A DNA stretch of 64,000 nt from Doris montereyensis (GCA_037039925.1 JAXRKP010001512.1:37501-101500), one strand, 5' to 3'. Positions 1 to 43,889 are shown, counted from the first letter of the stretch. The notes: generated by a model from the letters alone, not told the origin. Numbers and translations are program-made.

Positions 1-587
1 TGTTGTTAATGTCTTTGTTGTTTACTATAGATTGTTGTTGTTGTTGTTAATGTCTTTGTTGTTTACTATAGATTGTTGTTGTTGTTAATGTCTTTGTTGT
101 TTACTTTTGTTGTTTATAGATTGTTGTTAATGTCTTTGTTGTTGTTAATGTCTTTGTTGTTTACTATAGATTGTTGTTGTTGTTGTTGTTGTTGTTGTTA
201 ATGTGTTTGTTGTTTACTATAGATTGTTGTTGTTGTTAATGTCTTTGTTGTTTACTATAGATTGTTGTTGTTGTTGTTGTTTAATGTCTATTGTTGTTGT
301 TAATGTCTTTGTTGTTTACTATATTGTTGTTGTTGTTAATGTCTTTGTTGTTTACTATAGATTGTTGTTGTTGTTAATGTCTTTGTTGTTTACTATAGAT
401 TGTTGTTGTTGTTAATGTCTTTGTTGTTTACTATAGATTGTTGTTGTTGTTGTTAATGTCTTTGTTGTTAATTGTTGTTGTTGTTAATTTTTGTTGTTAG
501 ATTGTTGTTGTTGTTTACTTTGTTGATTGTTGTTGTTTGTTGTTGTTAGATTGTTGTTGTTGTTAATGTCTTTGTTGTTTACTATAG

Positions 588-620
<33 letters not shown>

Positions 621-3600
621 GATGTCGTTGTTGTTTACTATAGATTGTTGTTGTTGTTAATGTCTTTGTTGTTTACTAGATTGTTGTTGTTGTTGTTAAG
701 GTTGTTGTTGTTTTGTTGTTTACTATAGATTGTTGTTGTTGTTGTTGTTGTTGTTGTTAATGTCTTTGTTGTTTACTATAGATTGTTGTTGTTGTTGTTA
801 ATGTCTTTGTTGTTTACTATAGATTGTTGTTGTTGTTAATGTCTTTGTTGTTTACTATAGATTGTTGTTGTTGTTAATGTCTTTGTTGTTTACTATAGAT
901 TGTTGTTGTTGTTGTTAATGTCTTTGTCTTTGTTGTTTACTATAGATTGTTGTTGTTGTTGTTGTTTAATGTCTTTGTTGTTTACTATAGATTGTTGTTG
1001 TTGTTGTTAATGTCTTTGTTGTTTACTATAGATCGTTGTTGTTGTTGTTGTTGTTGTTAATGTTTTGTTGTTTAATGTCTATAGATTGTTGTTGTTGTTA
1101 ATGTCTTTGTTGTTTACTATAGATTGTTGTTGTTGTTGTTAATGTCTTTGTTGTTTACTATAGATTGTTGTTGTTGTTAATGTCTTTGTTGTTTACTATA
1201 GATTGTTGTTGTTGTTGTTAATGTCTTTGTTGTTTACTATAGATTGTTGTTGTTGTTAATGTCTTTGTTGTTTACTATAGATTGTTGTTGTTAATGTCTT
1301 TGTTTAATGTCTTTGTTGTTTACTATAGATTGTTGTTGTTGTTAATGTCTTTGTTGTTTACTATAGATTGTTGTTGTTGTTAATGTCTTTGTTGTTTACT
1401 ATAGATTGTTGTTGTTGTTAATGTCTTTGTTGTTACTATAGTTGTTGTTGTTGTTAATGTCTTTGTTGTTTACTATAGATTGTTGTTGTTGTTAATGTCT
1501 TTGTTGTTTACTATAGATTGTTGTTGTTGTTAATGTCGTTGTTGTTTACTATAGATTGTTGTTGTTGTTGTTAATGTTGTTTACTTTGTTGTTGTTTACT
1601 ATAGATTGTTGTTGTTGTTTTGATGTCGTTGTTGTTTACTATAGATTGTTGTTGTTGTTAATGTCTTTTTTGTTTACTATAGATTGTTGTTGTTGTTGTT
1701 TGTTGTTGTTGTTTACTAGTTGTTGTTGTTTGTTGTTGTTGTTGTTGTTGTTTACTTGTTGTTTACAATAGATTGTTGTTGTTGTTGTTGTTTACTATAG
1801 ATTGTTGTTGTTGTTAATGTCTTTGTTGTTTACTATAGATTGTTGTTGTTGTTTGTCTTTGTTGTTTACTATAGATTGTTGTTGTTGTTGTTAATGTCTT
1901 TGTTGTTTACTATAGATTGTTGTTGTTGTTAATGTCTTTGTTGTTAGAATGTCTTTGTTGTTTCTATAGATTGTTGTTGTTGTTTGTCTTTGTTGTTTAC
2001 TATAGATTGTTGTTGTTGTTGTTGTTGTTAATGTCTTTGTTGTTTACTATAGATTGTTGTTGTTGTTTAATGTCTTTCTTTGTTTTTACTATAGATTGTT
2101 GTTGTTGTTTGTCTTTGTTGTTAATGTCTTTGTTGTTTACTATTGTTTACTATAGATTGTTGTTGTTGTTGTTGTTAATGTCTTTGTTGTTTACTATAGA
2201 TTGTTGTTGTTGTTAATGTCTTTGTTGTTTACTATAGATTGTTGTTGTTGTTAATGTCGTTGTTGTTAGATTGTTGTTGTTGTTGTTGTTGTTGTTGTTA
2301 ATGTCTTTGTTGTTTACTATAGATTGTTGTTGTTGTTATTGTTGTTGTTAATGTTTGTTGTTTACTATAGATTGTTGTTGTTGTTAATGTCGTTGTTGTT
2401 TACTATAGATTGTTTGTTGTTGTTAATGTTCTTTGTTGTTTACTATAGATTGTTGTTGTTGTTGTTAATGTCTTTGTTGTCTTTGTTGTTGTTAATGTCT
2501 TTGTTGTTTACTATATATAGATTGTTGTTGTTGTTAGAATGTCTTTGTTGTTTACTATAGATTGTTAATGTCTTTGTTGTTTACTTAGATTGTTGTTGTT
2601 GTTGTTAATGTCTTTGTTGTTTACTATAGATTGTTGTTGTTGTTAATGTCTTTGTTGTTTACTATAGATTGTTGTTGTTTGTTGTTGTTGTTAATGTCTT
2701 TGTTGTTTACTATAGATTGTTGTTGTTGTTAATGTCTTTGTTGTTTACTATAGATTGTTGTTGTTGTTAATGTCTTTGTTGTTTACTATAGATTGTTGTT
2801 GTTGTTAATGTCTTTGTTGTTTACTATATATTGTTGTTGTTGTTGTTGTTGTTAATGTTTGTCTTTGTTGTTTACTATAGATTGTTGTTGTTGTTAATGT
2901 CTTTGTTGTTTACTATAGATTGTTGTTGTTGTTAATGTCCTATAGATTGTTGTTGTTGTTAATGTCTTTGTTTGTTTTGTACTTTGTTGTTTACTATAGA
3001 TTGTTGTTGTTAATGTTGTTTTTTTGTTGTTGTTCTTTGTTGTTTATATAGATTGTTGTTGTTGTTAATGTCTTTTGTTTACTATAGATTGTTGTTGTTG
3101 TTAATGTCGTTGTTGTTGTTGTTGTTGTTGTTAATGTCTTTGTTGTTTACTATAGATTGTTGTTGTTTGTTGTTACTATATTATGTCTTTTGTTTACTAT
3201 AGATTGTTGTTGTTGTTGTTGTTGTTGTTAATGTCTTTGTTGTTTACTATAGATTGTTGTTGTTGTTGTTAATGTCTTTGTTGTTTACTATAGATTGTTG
3301 TTGTTGTTAATGTCTGTTTGTCTTTGTTGTTTACTATAGATTGTTGTTGTTGTTAATGTCTTTGTTGTTTACTATAGATTGTTGTTGTTGTTAATGTCTT
3401 TGTTGTTTACTATAGATTGTTGTTGTTGTTGTTGTTTAATGATTGTTGTTGTTGTTAATGTCTTTGTTGTTTACTATTGTTGTTGTTGTTAATGTCTTTG
3501 TTGTTTATAGATTGTTGTTGTTGTTAATGTCTTTGTTGTTTACTATAGATTGTTGTTGTTGTTGTTAATGTCTTTGTTGTTTACTATAGATTGTTGTTTA

Positions 3601-4820
3601 ATGTCTTTGTTGTTAATGTTGTTGTTGTTTTGTTTATAGATTGTTGTTGTTGTTGTAATGTTTTGTTGTTTTACTATAGATTGTTGTTGTTGTTGTTGTT
3701 GTTTACTATAGATTGTTGTTGTTGTTAATGTTGTTGTTGTTTACTATAGATTGTTGTTGTTGTTAATGTCTTTGTTGTTTACTATAGATTGTTGTTGTTG
3801 TTGTTAATGTCTTTGTTGTTTACTATAGATTGTTTTGTTGTTGTTGTTGTTAATGTCTTTGTTGTTTACTATAGATTGTTGTTGTTGTTGTTGTTAATGT
3901 TTTGTTGTTTACTATAGATTGTTGTTGTTGTTAATGTCTTTGTTGTTTACTATAGATTGTTGTTGTTGTTGTTAATGATTGTTGTTGTTGTTTACTTTGT
4001 AGATTGTTGTTGTTGTTAATGTCTTTGTTGTTTACTATAGATTGTTGTTGTTGTTAATGTCTTTGTTGTTTACTATTATAGATTGTTGTTGTTGTTAATG
4101 TCTTTGTTGTTTACTATAGATTGTTGTTGTTGTTTTGTTAATGTCTTTGTTGTTTACTTTTGTTGTTTTGTTGATTACTATAGATTGTTGTTGTTGTTAA
4201 TGTCTTTGTTGTTTACTATAGATTGTTGTTGTTGTTGTTAATGTCTTTGTTGTTTACTATAGATTGTTGTTGTTGTTAATGTCTTTGTTGTTTACTATAG
4301 ATTGTTGTTGTTTTGTTAATGTCTTTGTTGTTTACTATAGATTGTTGTTGTTGTTGTTAATGTCTTTGTTGTTTACTATAGATTGTTGTTGTTGTTGTTA
4401 ATGTCTTTGTTGTTTACTATAGATTGTTGTTGTTGTTAATGTCTTTGTTGTTTACTATAGATTGTTGTTGTAATGTCTTTGTTGTTTACTATGTGTTGTT
4501 GTTGTTGTTAATGTCTTTGTTGTTTACTAGATTGTTGTTGTTGTTAATGTCTTTGTTGTTTACTATAGATTGTTAATGTGTTGTTGTTTTAATGTAATGT
4601 TTGTTGTTTACTATAGATTGTTGTTGTTGTTGTAATGTCGTTGTTGTTTACTATAGATTGTTGTTGTTAATGTCTTTGTTGTTTACTATAGACTGTTGTT
4701 GTGTTAATGTCTTTGTTGTTTACTATAGACTGTTGTTGTTTTACTATTGTTGTTGTTGTTAATGTCGTTGTTTACTATAGATTGTTGTTGTTGTTTTTAA
4801 TGTCGTTGTTTACTATCATC
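1..4820. repeat. TTG-rich minisatellite/satellite array (about 36-40 bp unit)
   Basis: The unit is a variable run of TTG triplets, then TTAATGTCTTTGTTG and TTTACTATAGA. It repeats more than 100 times with almost no other sequence. Unit length varies mainly through the number of TTG triplets; some units lose part of the TTTACTATAG block or have GTCG in place of GTCT. The array reaches the left edge of the window, so its true length is unknown. Short open frames in it (Leu/Cys/Val-rich) are repeat read-through. Confidence 0.95.
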
Positions 4821-4864
4821 ATTATCTTAATGTCATTATACATCTTATATTTAACCCATACTCT

Positions 4865-5085
4865 TCTACATGTATGTATATAAACATGTATGTATGTATG
4901 TACGCTTGTATGTATGTGTGCATGTACGTATATTTATTTGTAGGTATGTATGTATGTGTGCATGTATGTGTGTATGTATGTATGTATGCATTTATGTATG
5001 TATGAGTGTGTGTGTATGTACGTATGTATTTATGTATGACCGCATACATACATGTGTACATATATACATATATGTACATGTATTC
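4865..5085. repeat. (TATG)n-type microsatellite
   Basis: Imperfect TATG/TGTATG tetranucleotide repeats mixed with CATG and TACATA steps, directly after the TTG satellite. Open frames on both strands are repeat artefacts. Confidence 0.85.
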
Positions 5086-5241
5086 AAATTAGCCTAATAG
5101 CTTCATATACCACACAATTTTAACTTAATATGTGACCTCTTATGAAATAATTTTACTTTGAATCTTATTCGTTTATTAGTTATACACTTGGGTTTTAACT
5201 ACTGATGTGATCAAAATGATGTGCCAATTTTGGACAGTAAA

Positions 5242-5490
<249 letters not shown>

Positions 5491-7112
5491 TTATCTTGAC
5501 CCAAGACTAATTTGCCATTACAGAGAACATTGACTAAATGTACACCCAAGACTGATTTCATAACAGAAATGATTTCAGTAATGAAATAATACAATCAAGA
5601 CTAGCGGCTTAGAGACCAGATTTTAATCATCTTGAGAGCTACTAAACTATAACATTAGACATGTAAAAAGTTTCATTTTGAAAAAAATATAAATTATATA
5701 TTATGGAATATCATATGAAATGATCTTTTGTCACCTGGAATATGTAGAAAAATAAAACTTACTGTTGCAGCCACAAAAGTAATTGGTCTGTGCTTTGTTT
5801 TGTTTTAAGAATCAACTCATTGAAATGTGTATTTAGAAATAATAAATCCTTCAATTTTTAACTATTTGGGCATGTATGGAATGGACGGCCTTCAAAACCC
5901 TGAAGTTGAAGTTGAGTTGATTTTTTCCTTTGTACATTATCATTACTATCAGGTAAGAATAAGGTACCTTCTTAAATTGACCAGATTGGACAATCCTTGA
6001 ATGGCAGAGGAGGAAGGCTTCAAAGCATCAAATAGCAAAATTTTCACAGTGAAATAAAATCTTTGGTAAAATAACATTGAAGGCCATTATAATTTCAATT
6101 TATCAAAATTTTTATCACATGCCATTGTGAATTTTGATTTTTATTGCTAAATTGTTTATTATCTTATCTTATAATGTGGCCAAATTTCATATCCACTATA
6201 TAAAGTTCAGTTTCTAATGTGGCCAAATTTCATATCCACTATATAAAGTTCAGTTTCTAAAAAGTCAGAGAAGTCAAAACATCAACAATTATAAAATACA
6301 ACGGAAAAGAATGAAGTTTAACTTAAATCTTCTTTCTTTCTAAAACAAAATTTCATCTTTTCTCAACAAATGAGTTACAACGTAGTAATGAAAGTAAAAC
6401 TGGATTGCATATTACAGAATATTTTTAAAATCTGAACAAAAAATTAACTAAATGTAATATCACCACACAATTAGCAAAAAACTTAATGTAAAATTGTTAT
6501 CGTTTTGATGCAGAGCTAATTTCAGGTTCAAATAAGATAAGAAAAGAAAAAAGGTTTTATTTATTTCATTGCACATGTATATAGATGGCTGGATCGATCA
6601 GACACAACTTTGAACATTCAAATGTGAGTCTACATAGAGACTTTTAAAATAGACCACCTTATGTCGATTTGTCATAATTGAATTCAAAATAAATTTCATT
6701 TCTGTACATTTGGATTAAATAAACAATATAAACAGCAGTAATGCAATATGGCTGTTTTTGTATAAAATATAATTGTAGCAAATATGATTTCTTTGGCATT
6801 TCTTTGTCATTATTTTGCAGTCAGTTGGTGTTTTATGAAAAAGAAAACCTCAAAACTATGAATAACAATAAAATAAACACAAAGAGACACTTAAAAAACC
6901 CAAAGATTGAGCAAAACGAAAATGAAAAAGGTGGTACAAGACAAAATCTACATAATCTGAAAGAAAGTCTACACAAAACATTAAAGAAAACGTGAAGCAA
7001 AACAAAACAAAATAACATAAGACAATTTGTACCTACAAGATGTGAGTCGTTCTGGACTTTAAAATGTGTCCATATTTCTTTTGAGTGTCTAAATTCAAGA
7101 CAAATAAATGTC
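5491..7112. other. AT-rich stretch with no recognised gene; one 43-bp direct duplication
   Basis: No conserved coding segment seen on either strand. A 43-bp sequence beginning AATGTGGCCAAATTTC is duplicated back to back at about 6174-6260, essentially perfectly, so it is a recent tandem duplication. The region lies downstream (3') of the minus-strand gene. Confidence 0.5.
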
Positions 7113-7139
7113 TTGTTGACAACAACAATAATAACAATA

Positions 7140-7353
<214 letters not shown>

Positions 7354-7713
7354 ATTAGTCAAGCAAAATCTTATGGAAAACCTTATGGCAATATGTTCGG
7401 GAGGAAAAATAAAGCCTATGGTGTCATGTCTAGACAACAATCACAAAGAGTTTAGAGTTATCTTTGTGTAGTTTACTAACAAACGTATATTATGACATGG
7501 AAATTCCCAAATCCCTTGATACTTTTCTATGAAACTTACAATTTATGGACAATTTAAAGGTCAAGGCAACTCAAGAAAGAAAACATGGAATAGTTGTTTG
7601 GAATAAGAAGAGTAAATCAAAAATGTTTACGACCTAACTACATCATTTGAAGGAATAAAGAACAACCAGACCCTAAAGTCAAAATTTCCTGCTCAAAAAA
7701 CAATTGTAACGAG

Positions 7714-8468
<755 letters not shown>

Positions 8469-8485
8469 CTCCATGGGTCTCTCCT

Positions 8486-37176
<28,691 letters not shown>

Positions 37177-37179
37177 CTA

Positions 37180-38240
37180 AATAAAGAAAATCAGTGTGAA
37201 CTTCATATCGTAAATATATTCAGAATAATTTATTACTCATGTTACAAATGGCTACTAAAATCAAGAGAGATTGAGATTAACATTGAATCTTTCCTTATAT
37301 TCTAAAAGTGTAAGAAATGTGTTGATCAGATAGCTATTATTCAAAGTTTACAGAACTCTTCTTCGAGGAAACTTTTGTAGGTTATTACCTTCCTTTCGTT
37401 GACTTATGATTTCCTTTGGGTTTCTTTTCCTTCCACACTGTATTCTTGGCCAGTGTATTTTTATTCCACTCTAGCAAACATTATTTCTCATAGAAACGGC
37501 TGATTTATTTCTATTTTTCTTTTTTTTTTTTTTTTAAAATTACATTGAAACTCTTTCACATTATATGAAGAGCGTGAAGCTCTGATGACTGATTCTTATC
37601 TATAGATAAACTAAAACTAAAAATATAAACTAAGATGTGTAAAATCTACGAAATAAATTTGAATATTCAGTGCTTGAATTTTAAACAATGACATTGTCAG
37701 ATTGAAAATTCATACTGCTGTGAATTCAAAAGTAAAGTGACAGAATGAACACCAAGCTGTAAACAGACATGAATAATGTATTCTTTGAAATTGTGGCATA
37801 TTTTGGTTGAATCATCTCAAAATATGAATAAATTAATTAAATTCTCTTAACCTACAAGTGACACTGTGTAGTTTGTGAGTGTCTTATACTATAGCTTAAG
37901 TTATCTTTAAAAATATTCTGACAATTATTAATATATTTAAATGTAATTAGTTATTAAATTGATTTGTGCTGCTTCTACAGAGCTCAACTTTCTAAGAAGC
38001 TTTAACTTTAACCCTATAGATACCAAATTAAAAGTTTCCATACATTCCATTCGGTGAAGTAAACAAAAACTCATTCAGACGTACCATGACAATAATACAG
38101 ACTGAAAAAGAAAGACATTTTAAGGTGAGCTAATCAAAAGAAAACCGAAAGAAAGAGATATCAATAACAAGTGTGAAAATTTAAAACTCTTGTCAACGGA
38201 AGAGAATCTTAATGGAAAATTTCTTCCTGCTCCATGTTCC
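37180..38240. other. AT-rich stretch, no gene recognised
   Basis: Between the 5'-most exon found for the minus-strand gene and the piggyBac-like element. Contains a poly-T run (37509-37537). It would hold any upstream promoter or 5' exons, but none can be supported. Confidence 0.35.
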
Positions 38241-41200
38241 TTAACCCTTACGTTGCCAAGTTCAATTATAGTCGAAAATTTCGGTTGTCATTTGTATTGA
38301 CAATTTCGACTATGGTCTAAATTTGACCAGCTCCACTAAAAAGACAGAATATAAAATAAAACAAAGTAAATTGTTATGTAGAGTAGTTTCCCATCAATCG
38401 TAATAGACTGCTGGTACTGCATGATTTTTTCCATTTCAAAATTTTCCGATTTGACCAGGATTTTACATATTTTTCTGACTTGTTCACACCGCAACCTCGA
38501 AATCGTGGATTTCAATGATGAACAGATTATGCACGTTTATGAATCTGATTCTGATGAGGCTAGAGTTGAAGATAGTGATGATCCATGGTGTAGCAAATAT
38601 GATAGAGGTATTGAAGAGCTTATTGACCCTGACAGTGACAACAAAGTATATGAAGTTCTTCGGGAAAGACCACCACCCACCTCGAAATCTAATCACCATC
38701 GAAACACAACACGCGACGAACACACAGGCAATAGGAAATGAGCTGTCAGATTTTCATTCACACAGAAAAAACAAAAACAACAACGGAAATCAACAACACT
38801 CTGACCAGTCAGGCAAAAAGGATAACAAAACAAAAAGGAACTTTCAAAAGATCTCACTATAATAAATTTGAACTGTCGTAGTCTTATTAGCCAAGACAAA
38901 CAATTGAAACTGGAACAAATGATAGAAACACACTCACCAGATATTATTCGCGACAGAAACTCACCTCAGTAACGATATAGATAGTAAAGCAATATTTAAT
39001 TCAAATTTTCTAAATCCACCACCATATCGGAAAGACAGGACGCACGGCGAAGGAGGAGTTTTGATACAGTAAAAACAATTTAGTCTGAAAATTGTGCCAA
39101 CACTGATTGTGAAATAACATGGACTAAAATATCTATGGCACAGGGAGACCTTCACGTGGGTTGTTTTTATAGAAAACCATCTAGCGGAGTTGACGTGATG
39201 GAACAACTACATGAATCTTTAAGGAAGCTCCATAGCCAAGGAACGCACACCCCAAACATTCTTTTAGGCGGCGATTTTAATCTTCCAGACATCATATGGG
39301 AAGCACAAGAAGTTAGACCAAATCCTCAATATAGCAGGCACATAAATGAAAAAATGATTGAAATTGTCACTGAATTCAACCTGACGCAAGTAACTCACGA
39401 ACCAACAAGAGGTGAAAACATACTTGATATCATCTTGACAACAAATCCTGACCTTGTGGAAACAAGTGTTGTCCCTGGTATGAGTGACCACAGCGCAGTT
39501 TTATGCAGCGTACAAATGAAAACGAAAATAAAGAAAAAACCTCCTCGATCAATTTTCCTGTACCCCAAAGGCGACATCAATGCTATTAAAGAAGACCTAC
39601 GAGATAACTACGAAACATTCGAAAGAAATGCAGAGACAAAAACTGTAAATGAAAATTGGACAATATTCAAAGAACTTGTCACACATTCCATGAACATACA
39701 TATACCCAAGAAAACAATTAGCGGCAAAGCACACTTACCGTGGATAACTAAAAAGATCAAACGGTTGATAAGACAAAAGCAGAGGAGATATAATGCTGCA
39801 AAATACCACAACAAATCAAAGGACTGGCAAAAATATCGAAAAATCAGAACAATAATTCATCAGGAATTACGGAAACAACACCTCAAATACATAAACCAAC
39901 TACTTGAAATTGACGATGAGAATCCAGACCCTGAAAACGCTCGCATAACCAAAAGATTCTGGTCTTACATCAAATCAAAGCGTAAAAACATATCAGGAAT
40001 AAGCGTCCTTCAACGACCAGACGGCACAGAAACAACAGACTCCAAAGAACAAGCAAAAATTCTTAACGATCAATATCAAAGTGTGTTCACCCGGGAGGAC
40101 CCAAACTTACCAATCATTGAAAGTAGCGAAATTTCTGAAATCAAACAAATTAGTATCACTGTACCAGGGGTTATAAAACAACTTAAACAACTAGACTCGC
40201 ATAAGGCAACAGGACCAGATGACATCCCCTCTAAAATCCTCAAAGAAACAGCAAATGAGATCGCCATATCTTTGCACAATATTCCAACAATCAATCAATA
40301 CCGGATTCGTGCCAGAAGATTGGAAAACAGCAAACATCACAGCTGTTTATAAAAAAGGAAGACGTGACATTGCTTGAACTACGCCCAGTATCCCTAACTT
40401 CAATTTCTTGCAAAGTAATGGAGCATATCATAGCACACACGATAATGAACCACCTGGAAGAAAACAACGTACTGGTAGACTACCAATATGGATTCCGTAA
40501 GCACCATTCCTGTGAAACACAACTTATATCAACACTAGAGTCGATAGCTAAATCAATAGATGACAAAAAACAGGTTGACCTACTAATCCTTGATTTTAGT
40601 AAGGCTTTTGACACTGTACCCCACCAACGCCTCCTCCAAAAACTAGAGAATTATGGAATAAGAAACACCAACGTTATATCCGATAATGAAACAAACAACC
40701 AACAGCTCCTGAAGTGGTTTGAAAGTTGGCTCCGTGGTAGGACACAAAGAGTAATCCTAGAAGGAAAATCAAGCGAACCTTGTCATGTCCTATCTGAGTC
40801 CCCCAGGGCACAGTCCTTGGACCTCTTTGTTTTTTAATATTCATAAATGATCTTGGGAAAAATATGTCCCCTGATACAAATCTTAAACTGTTTGCGGACG
40901 ACAGCCTGTTGTTTCGAGAAATAACAAACAAAGCCAGTGCAGAAAACCTTCAAAGAGATCTGTCAACCCTTGAAAAATGGACTGAAGAGTGGCATATGAA
41001 ATTCCATCCATCAAAGTGCTATGTGATGAACGTTACACCAAAACGAAAGCCAGTCATATATGATTATACCCTCATGAACGAGCATCTGGAACACGTTCAA
41101 AGCATACCATATCTGGGAGTCCGTCTCAACAACAAACTCCAATGGGATGATCATATAAATGAAATCACATCAAAAGCAAATAGATGCCTTGGGTTTATCC

Positions 41201-42396
41201 ACCGAAACCTGCGTCAATGCCCCATGCAAATTAAATCTCAGGCATACACAGCACTTGTTAGGCCGACGCTAGAATACGCTAGTGCTGCATGGGATCCACA
41301 CCACCAATACCAAATTGACCAAATTGAAAAGGTACAGAGACGGGCAGCGCGAGTTGTAAAAAAATGCTGGTCAAGAGAACAAGGATGCGTGACTCAAGCA
41401 TTACAGGAACTTAACTGGTCTTTCTGGAAACCCGCCGAAAACACTCTCGCCTCATACATATTTACAAAGCAATAAACACAGACACATCAACCGTGAAAAT
41501 CCCAACTTATTTTTCTCAACGCAACAATGAATATACTCGCTCAACAAGAAATCATCACCAGCAAAAATTCATCAACCCACATACCCGGACCAACATTTAC
41601 AAACACAGCTTTTTCCCTCAAACCATCTGCGAGTGGAATGCCCTGCCAAATAGAGTCATCAACAGCTTATCTGTTGACCAATTTAAACGTGTGCTTGGAC
41701 GTGAAAATGTGTGAACATGAACTGTGAAGTGTAACACTATATTCGCATTCATGGGCAAAATGCCTTTTGCGAATTATCAATGATTTTAAAAAGAGGGCGT
41801 GGCACTGTTGGACGCTAGTGCCTGGCACTGGGAATATTTGAAAATTAGAGACATATATGACACACAGCCACATAGAACACAAGAAAAGAAGACTTAGGTA
41901 GATAGGACAGCTCAGCAAAATAAAATTTCAAATTCTTGATTACTGTTTTCATGTCATTTTGTGTATTTTTCTTAATAATTGCATTTTTTATGTTTGTCAT
42001 GCAACATGAATAATTGTACTTTTCCCCCATTATTTTCCAATTTTTCCACTTTCTATGTCTCCCTTTTTACACTACAATACAACCCACAACTGATGGCCCA
42101 TAACATGCTTCACAGTGGTGTATTTTGTGACTATAAACTGTCATTTTCATTGAGATATGACCAAAAAAACATAAATTGTCAAAATCCAAGATGGCTGCCA
42201 TAATCACATGACCTCATTTGCAGATTTTGAATAGTTTTTCTTGTAACACAATATATCATTAGCATGTCCTGAAAGTTTCAATTGAATATCTATTGTAGTT
42301 AAGAAATGAGATTTTTTGTTCCTGATATGAGTCACTTCTAAGGATTTCAGTCTGCAAAGACATCCGGTGTAAAATGGGTGACAACGTAAGGGTTAA
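38241..42396. mobile_element. piggyBac-like DNA element (interrupted by a LINE)
   Basis: TTAA at 38241-38244 followed by CCCTTACGTTGCCAAG, and TTAA at 42393-42396 preceded by the inverted CCCTTACGTTGTCACC: 14 of 16 bases match and the flanking TTAA is the piggyBac target. Just inside the left end is a subterminal inverted repeat around TGTCATTTGTATTGACA. An open frame at about 38490-38670 reads NDEQIMHVYESDSDEARVED and SDDPWC, like the acidic N-terminus of piggyBac transposases. The catalytic domain is not visible; the space is filled by the LINE. Confidence 0.7.
38700..41900 (+). mobile_element. jockey/CR1-type LINE with EN and RT, frame-broken
   Basis: Endonuclease from about 38855: LTIINLNCRSLISQD, then after breaks HVGCFYRKPSS, NILLGGDFNLPDIIW, THEPTRGENILDIILTTNP and GMSDHSA (catalytic SDH). 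Reverse transcriptase from about 40130: HKATGPDDIPSKIL, LRPVSLTSISCKVMEHII, YGFRKHHSCETQL, LILDFSKAFDTVPHQRLL, KLFADDSLLFREI (catalytic FADD at about 40890) and YLGVRLNNKLQWDDHI. The end is at about 41715 in shifted frame (FPQTICEWNALPNRVINSL). At least four frame changes and stops; inactive. An upstream Asn/Lys/Gln-rich segment (38680-38860) could be the end of ORF1. Confidence 0.8.
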
Positions 42397-42404
42397 CGGT
42401 CCTC

Positions 42405-42604
42405 CTACTCCAGTTTAATTTCAACCACTGGCTTTGTCTTGAGTAGAGCCCAGACCTTTTCTTGTTTATCTCTCAGGAAATCTGACATGTGAATTAACGT
42501 GTCCTTAACAGAAAACTGCCAGTCACTCGCCATGTCAGATTGCGTGTGTGCAAGGCCATCAATGATTTCAAAGACATTTATGTCGATGATGGTAATAATG
42601 TGAC
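42405..42604 (-). CDS. Possible terminal exon, unknown product
   Basis: A 65-codon frame with acceptor-like TTGAG before 42604 and TAG at 42407-42405: IIDGLAHTQSDMASDWQFSV, KDTLIHMSDFLRDKQEKVWA, LLKTKPVVEIKLE. The composition is protein-like and unlike repeat read-through. No upstream partner exon is certain, and it ends 9 bp from the piggyBac-like target site. It could be a gene relic or chance. Confidence 0.3.
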
Positions 42605-43680
42605 CTCAACATAGTACATCAGTAGTGGTCTAAGAACATGCCCTTTGGGAGATTGAAAAATCATACTGGTAGACAGACCATGCTGGTAAGATGACAGAAC
42701 TTTATGCAATCAATGGCCATCCATTCTACTTGAGCAATGATGAATTTTGACCATTGTTCGATTTGCCTATGCAAAATATCATGCTTTGTAATACTGCACT
42801 GTCTGGCACGTAGAGTAAGATTCACTCTTGACAGACTATGCTAGGCTCTGACCGTTGTTTACTTGGGCCAGGTGGTGAAATTGGCACCTAATCGTCTGAC
42901 AGGTAGAGAGAGCTCATTATCACCACCTACTTATTACAGCTGGGAGGCAGGGCTTTTTGATGATCTGCACATCTGGTTTACTCAAAATCTCTTCATATTT
43001 CAAATCTGTGACAAAAGACACATCTATTTCACAACTTGGATAAAGTAGGTGTCTGTTAAAAATTGTATTGTTAGCAAGTCTGAACGTGTAATGAGGCCAA
43101 TAATTTATACAGAAAAAAATGTGTTTTCTTAGATGACGTTCTGATAGGTGACATGTTCTTAGACCAGTACTACTGTATTTCAACACTAACTTCACCTTGG
43201 TGAATGAATTAAAATTAAAGGGATTAAGACTCAAAGTGTCAAGGCCGCATGCAATAGTGCTGAAGAGAAAAGTGCACATTTATCAAAAATTACATTTAGC
43301 GAGATGTAGATGATCAAACCATGTAGTCTTGAAACAGAGATATCGTGATACCGTTGGTGTGGTTATGAAGTGCATTCATAAGGACATTGGTTCGGAAGGT
43401 TGCAAATTTGTGAGTTTCTTCCATGGCAATAGTAAAGAGGAGAGGTACTTAGTTCTCCTTCCTCACTTGATTTCTTTTAAGGAAGTTACAGAAAATAATG
43501 TAATAAGAGTAATGAAGGAACTAAAAAGTATCTGGTTTTAAGCAGGAGAGGCTCCAGCTTTTTAAAAATTACTGGGCGAAACCAAGAAAAATATTTCAGT
43601 CAATAACTTGGAACTTACATTACTTCCCAAATGCAATAATGTGTCTATATAACGTAATGTACAGTAAAATATATAGTATA
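42605..43680. other. No recognised gene
   Basis: Frames of 60-120 codons occur on both strands but show no motif I recognise and no convincing splice partners. Possibly a degraded transposon. Confidence 0.3.
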
Positions 43681-43684
43681 AAAT

Positions 43685-43746
43685 GCAATATAGATAGATA
43701 GAGATAGATAGATAGAAGGAGATTAAAGGAGAGAGACACACATACA

Positions 43747-43845
<99 letters not shown>

Positions 43846-43857
43846 GAGACAGAGACA

Positions 43858-43889
<32 letters not shown>

